Source of the DNA: Deinococcus sp.
Lineage (GTDB): Bacteria > Deinococcota > Deinococci > Deinococcales > Deinococcaceae
NCBI GenBank assembly: GCA_028287665.1
Contig: JAQBPF010000269.1
Coordinates: 1 to 8,286, forward strand
Reading direction: 5' to 3'
DNA length: 8,286 nucleotides
Shown piece after piece: positions 5,447 to 8,286 of this stretch. A program made the position numbers and the translations under genes. The notes beneath the pieces are model-generated. The model was not told the origin of the DNA, made no database searches, and saw only the letters and a program-made list of their open reading frames with translations. Position 1 is the stretch's first letter. Every line of letters starts with the position of its first letter.

Positions 5447-6508
5447 TTACGCCAATTCCACCAGACTCGCATCCGAAATGGTCAGCTTGTGCGTGCGCGG
5501 CAGGGTGCGCCCGCCCCGGACTTCGGCCTTCACCCCGATCAGGCAGTCTTGCAGCCGGGTATTCAGGTGCTCGATGCGGGCCTGCGCGTCAATGACGCTG
5601 TGTTCCACTTCGGCCATCCTGACCACGGTGCCGCTGCCGATGCTGGTAAACGGCCCGATGTAAGCGTCCTCGATCAGTACATTTTCGCCCAGCAGCACTG
5701 GCCCCACGATCTTGCTCCGGACCACTCTGGATGAGGCTGGAATGATCACGCGGCCCGTCAGGCGCGACTCGCTCACCTCACCCTTCACGTCGGTTTCGAT
5801 GCGCTCCAGCAGCAGCCGGTTGGCGTCCAGCAGGTCGGCGGGACGGCCCGTGTCCTTCCACCAGCCTTCCACGCGCTGGCCCACCACACGCCGCCCACGC
5901 TCGATCAGGCCCTGAATGGCGTCCGTGATCTCGTATTCGCCGCGTGCAGAAGGCGGCATGCCGTCCAGCACTTCAAAAATCTCGGGGGTAAAGCAGTACA
6001 GACCCGCCACTGCCAGGTTGCTGGGCGGCACTTTGGGCTTTTCCACCAGGCGCTTGATCTGGTTGTCGCTGTCCAGTTCCGCCACGCCAAACGCGGTGGG
6101 ATCGGCCACCTGCACCAGCGCAATCAGGGCGGCGGGACGGCTGGCAGCAAAGGCTTCGGTAAAGGGTTTCGCGCCGTATTCAAAGAGGTTGTCGCCCAGA
6201 TAGACACAGAAATCGCTGTCGCCCACCCATTCCCGCGCCGTCATGACGGCGTGGCCCAGGCCCAACTGCTCATGCTGGTTGATCAGCGTGAACTGCATTC
6301 CGGTCAGACCGGCCAGCGCGTGCCGGATTTCCTCACGGGTGGCGTCCGACACCACGATTCCCACTTCGGTAATGCCCGCTTCCTGAAGGGTGTGCAGCGC
6401 GTGAACGATGATGGGCGCTCCGGCCACAGGCAGCACAGGCTTTGGGCGCGTAAAGGTCAGCGGACGAAGGCGCGTGCCCAGTCCGGCGGCGGGAATAATG
6501 GCTTTCAC
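5447..6508 (-). CDS. Glucose-1-phosphate thymidylyltransferase, long type with C-terminal beta-helix
   Basis: A sugar-nucleotide transferase that makes NDP-glucose, probably dTDP-glucose, from glucose-1-phosphate and nucleotide triphosphate, feeding dTDP-rhamnose or other cell-surface sugars. It is 353 residues from a GTG at 6508. [18 protein letters not shown] opens the nucleotide-binding fold (residues 1-18), followed by KPVLPV (23-28), the metal-site LGDN (104-107), VEKPK (155-159), [10 protein letters not shown] (190-199) and WWKDTGRP (216-223). Residues 255-330 form a hexapeptide-like left-handed beta-helix ([25 protein letters not shown]), as in the long RmlA type. A TTG at 6553 would add 15 residues lacking family sequence. 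No strong ribosome site precedes the GTG; CATGAT lies six bases upstream and might serve a leaderless message. A UTP-using enzyme with similar fold is the main alternative, but the length and beta-helix favour the dTTP type. Confidence 0.88.
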   Translation of the reverse strand: MKAIIPAAGLGTRLRPLTFTRPKPVLPVAGAPIIVHALHTLQEAGITEVGIVVSDATREEIRHALAGLTGMQFTLINQHEQLGLGHAVMTAREWVGDSDFCVYLGDNLFEYGAKPFTEAFAASRPAALIALVQVADPTAFGVAELDSDNQIKRLVEKPKVPPSNLAVAGLYCFTPEIFEVLDGMPPSARGEYEITDAIQGLIERGRRVVGQRVEGWWKDTGRPADLLDANRLLLERIETDVKGEVSESRLTGRVIIPASSRVVRSKIVGPVLLGENVLIEDAYIGPFTSIGSGTVVRMAEVEHSVIDAQARIEHLNTRLQDCLIGVKAEVRGGRTLPRTHKLTISDASLVELA

Positions 6509-6602
6509 CCCGGAATCATGGCACAGGGCCGCAGGAGTAAGGCCGAGGGTCAACGTATTTCAAAGTCGACAGGAGCGCTGAAGCCACCACAGCAGATAAA
6601 GC

Positions 6603-6627
6603 AAAAACCCCCGCCGAGGCGGAGGTT
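6603..6627 (-). terminator. Rho-independent terminator of the tRNA-Glu gene
   Basis: On the minus strand AACCTCCGC and GCGGGGGTT pair over 9 bp (one G-U) around a CTCG loop, followed by a run of five T (6603-6607) that overlaps the last pairs. It begins six bases after the tRNA 3' end and separates the tRNA from the sugar nucleotidyltransferase gene. Confidence 0.85.
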
Positions 6628-6632
6628 CAGGT

Positions 6633-6719
<87 letters not shown>

Positions 6720-6742
6720 TTTGCTTGGCGCGGTATGAACCC

Positions 6743-6756
6743 CCGTAAGATTACGG
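6743..6756. repeat. Short perfect inverted repeat in the tRNA-Glu leader
   Basis: CCGTAA and TTACGG are separated by two bases. In RNA the stem would be about five pairs with a four-base loop. It lies about 36 bases upstream of the mature tRNA 5' end. The half-sites resemble RDRM half-sites but face the wrong way and are too close, so a DdrO role is unlikely. Confidence 0.5.
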
Positions 6757-6814
6757 TTGAGTACACGAACGGCTTCGCTGACTGCCTCTCAAGGCGTCCT
6801 TTCGGACAGGCGGA

Positions 6815-6844
6815 ACTATAGCGTTACGAAGGTGAGAACGTCAA
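6815..6844 (-). promoter_or_regulatory. Sigma70-type promoter of the tRNA-Glu gene
   Basis: On the minus strand TTGACG (6839-6844; five of six) and TATAGT (6815-6820; five of six) are separated by 18 bases. Transcription would start near 6808, about 100 bases before the mature tRNA. It is the best promoter-like pair between lpd and the tRNA. Confidence 0.75.
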
Positions 6845-6885
6845 CCCCACCCGCCGGAAGGGATGGGCAAAGACACAATCTGGGC

Positions 6886-6938
6886 GCGGGCCATTCGGAT
6901 TTCGGGGCCATAAAGACCCTGTTTCCCGAACTGCCCGC
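6886..6938 (-). terminator. Nested inverted repeats after lpd, possible terminator
   Basis: Just after the lpd stop, an outer pair GCCCGC (6933-6938) / GCGGGC (6886-6891) encloses an inner pair TTCGGG (6901-6906) / CCCGAA (6925-6930). A two-level stem could form in the RNA. No U-tract follows, and the outer arm is close to the stop codon, so termination here is tentative. Confidence 0.35.
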
Positions 6939-6946
6939 TGCCCGGT

Positions 6947-8286
<1,340 letters not shown>

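Noticed and set aside
6548..6553. TTGACC on the minus strand as a -35 box for the sugar nucleotidyltransferase gene
   Set aside because: No -10-like sequence lies 16-19 bases downstream; the nearest candidate, CATGAT, is 27 bases away.
6743..6756. CCGTAA-GA-TTACGG as a possible DdrO operator
   Set aside because: The half-sites face inward with a two-base gap, whereas the RDRM has TTAYG first and CRTAA last with seven bases between.

Overview
The window is GC-rich bacterial chromosome, almost certainly from the genus Deinococcus. The strongest marker is ddrO, which encodes the XRE-family repressor of the radiation/desiccation response. It is a Deinococcus-specific regulator and is recognisable here over its whole length. 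All the other genes fit a Deinococcus core chromosome, and I see no insertion sequence, phage gene, CRISPR array or other sign of recent transfer.

Layout from left to right. The 3' half of an M32 (Taq-type) metallocarboxypeptidase runs rightward off the left edge. It converges on a small leftward gene for an 83-residue unknown protein, with a hairpin terminator between them. That small gene and rightward ddrO are divergent and share a 326-base control region. The region holds two good back-to-back sigma70-type promoters and two degenerate matches to the radiation/desiccation response motif (RDRM), one on each promoter. ddrO then converges, across a 12-bp perfect hairpin, on a long leftward cluster.

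The leftward cluster, in order of transcription (right to left in coordinates), begins with lpd (dihydrolipoyl dehydrogenase, 5' end beyond the right edge). Next come a tRNA-Glu(UUC) with its own promoter and terminator, a long-type glucose-1-phosphate thymidylyltransferase, and a Bcp-like peroxiredoxin about 10 bases behind it. Then come a DUF177/YceD protein with an apparently leaderless promoter, moaC overlapping it by one base, and a 577-residue multi-domain membrane protein.

Most genes are housekeeping: central carbon metabolism (lpd), sugar nucleotide synthesis, thiol peroxide defence, rRNA/ribosome-linked YceD, and molybdenum cofactor synthesis (MoaC). The less ordinary parts are two. 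One is the ddrO control region with its unknown divergent partner, a candidate extra member of the DdrO regulon. The other is the 577-residue protein, which joins an anti-sigma-like N-terminus, five or six degenerate repeats of about 25 residues, several membrane segments and a bactofilin-like beta-helical segment.
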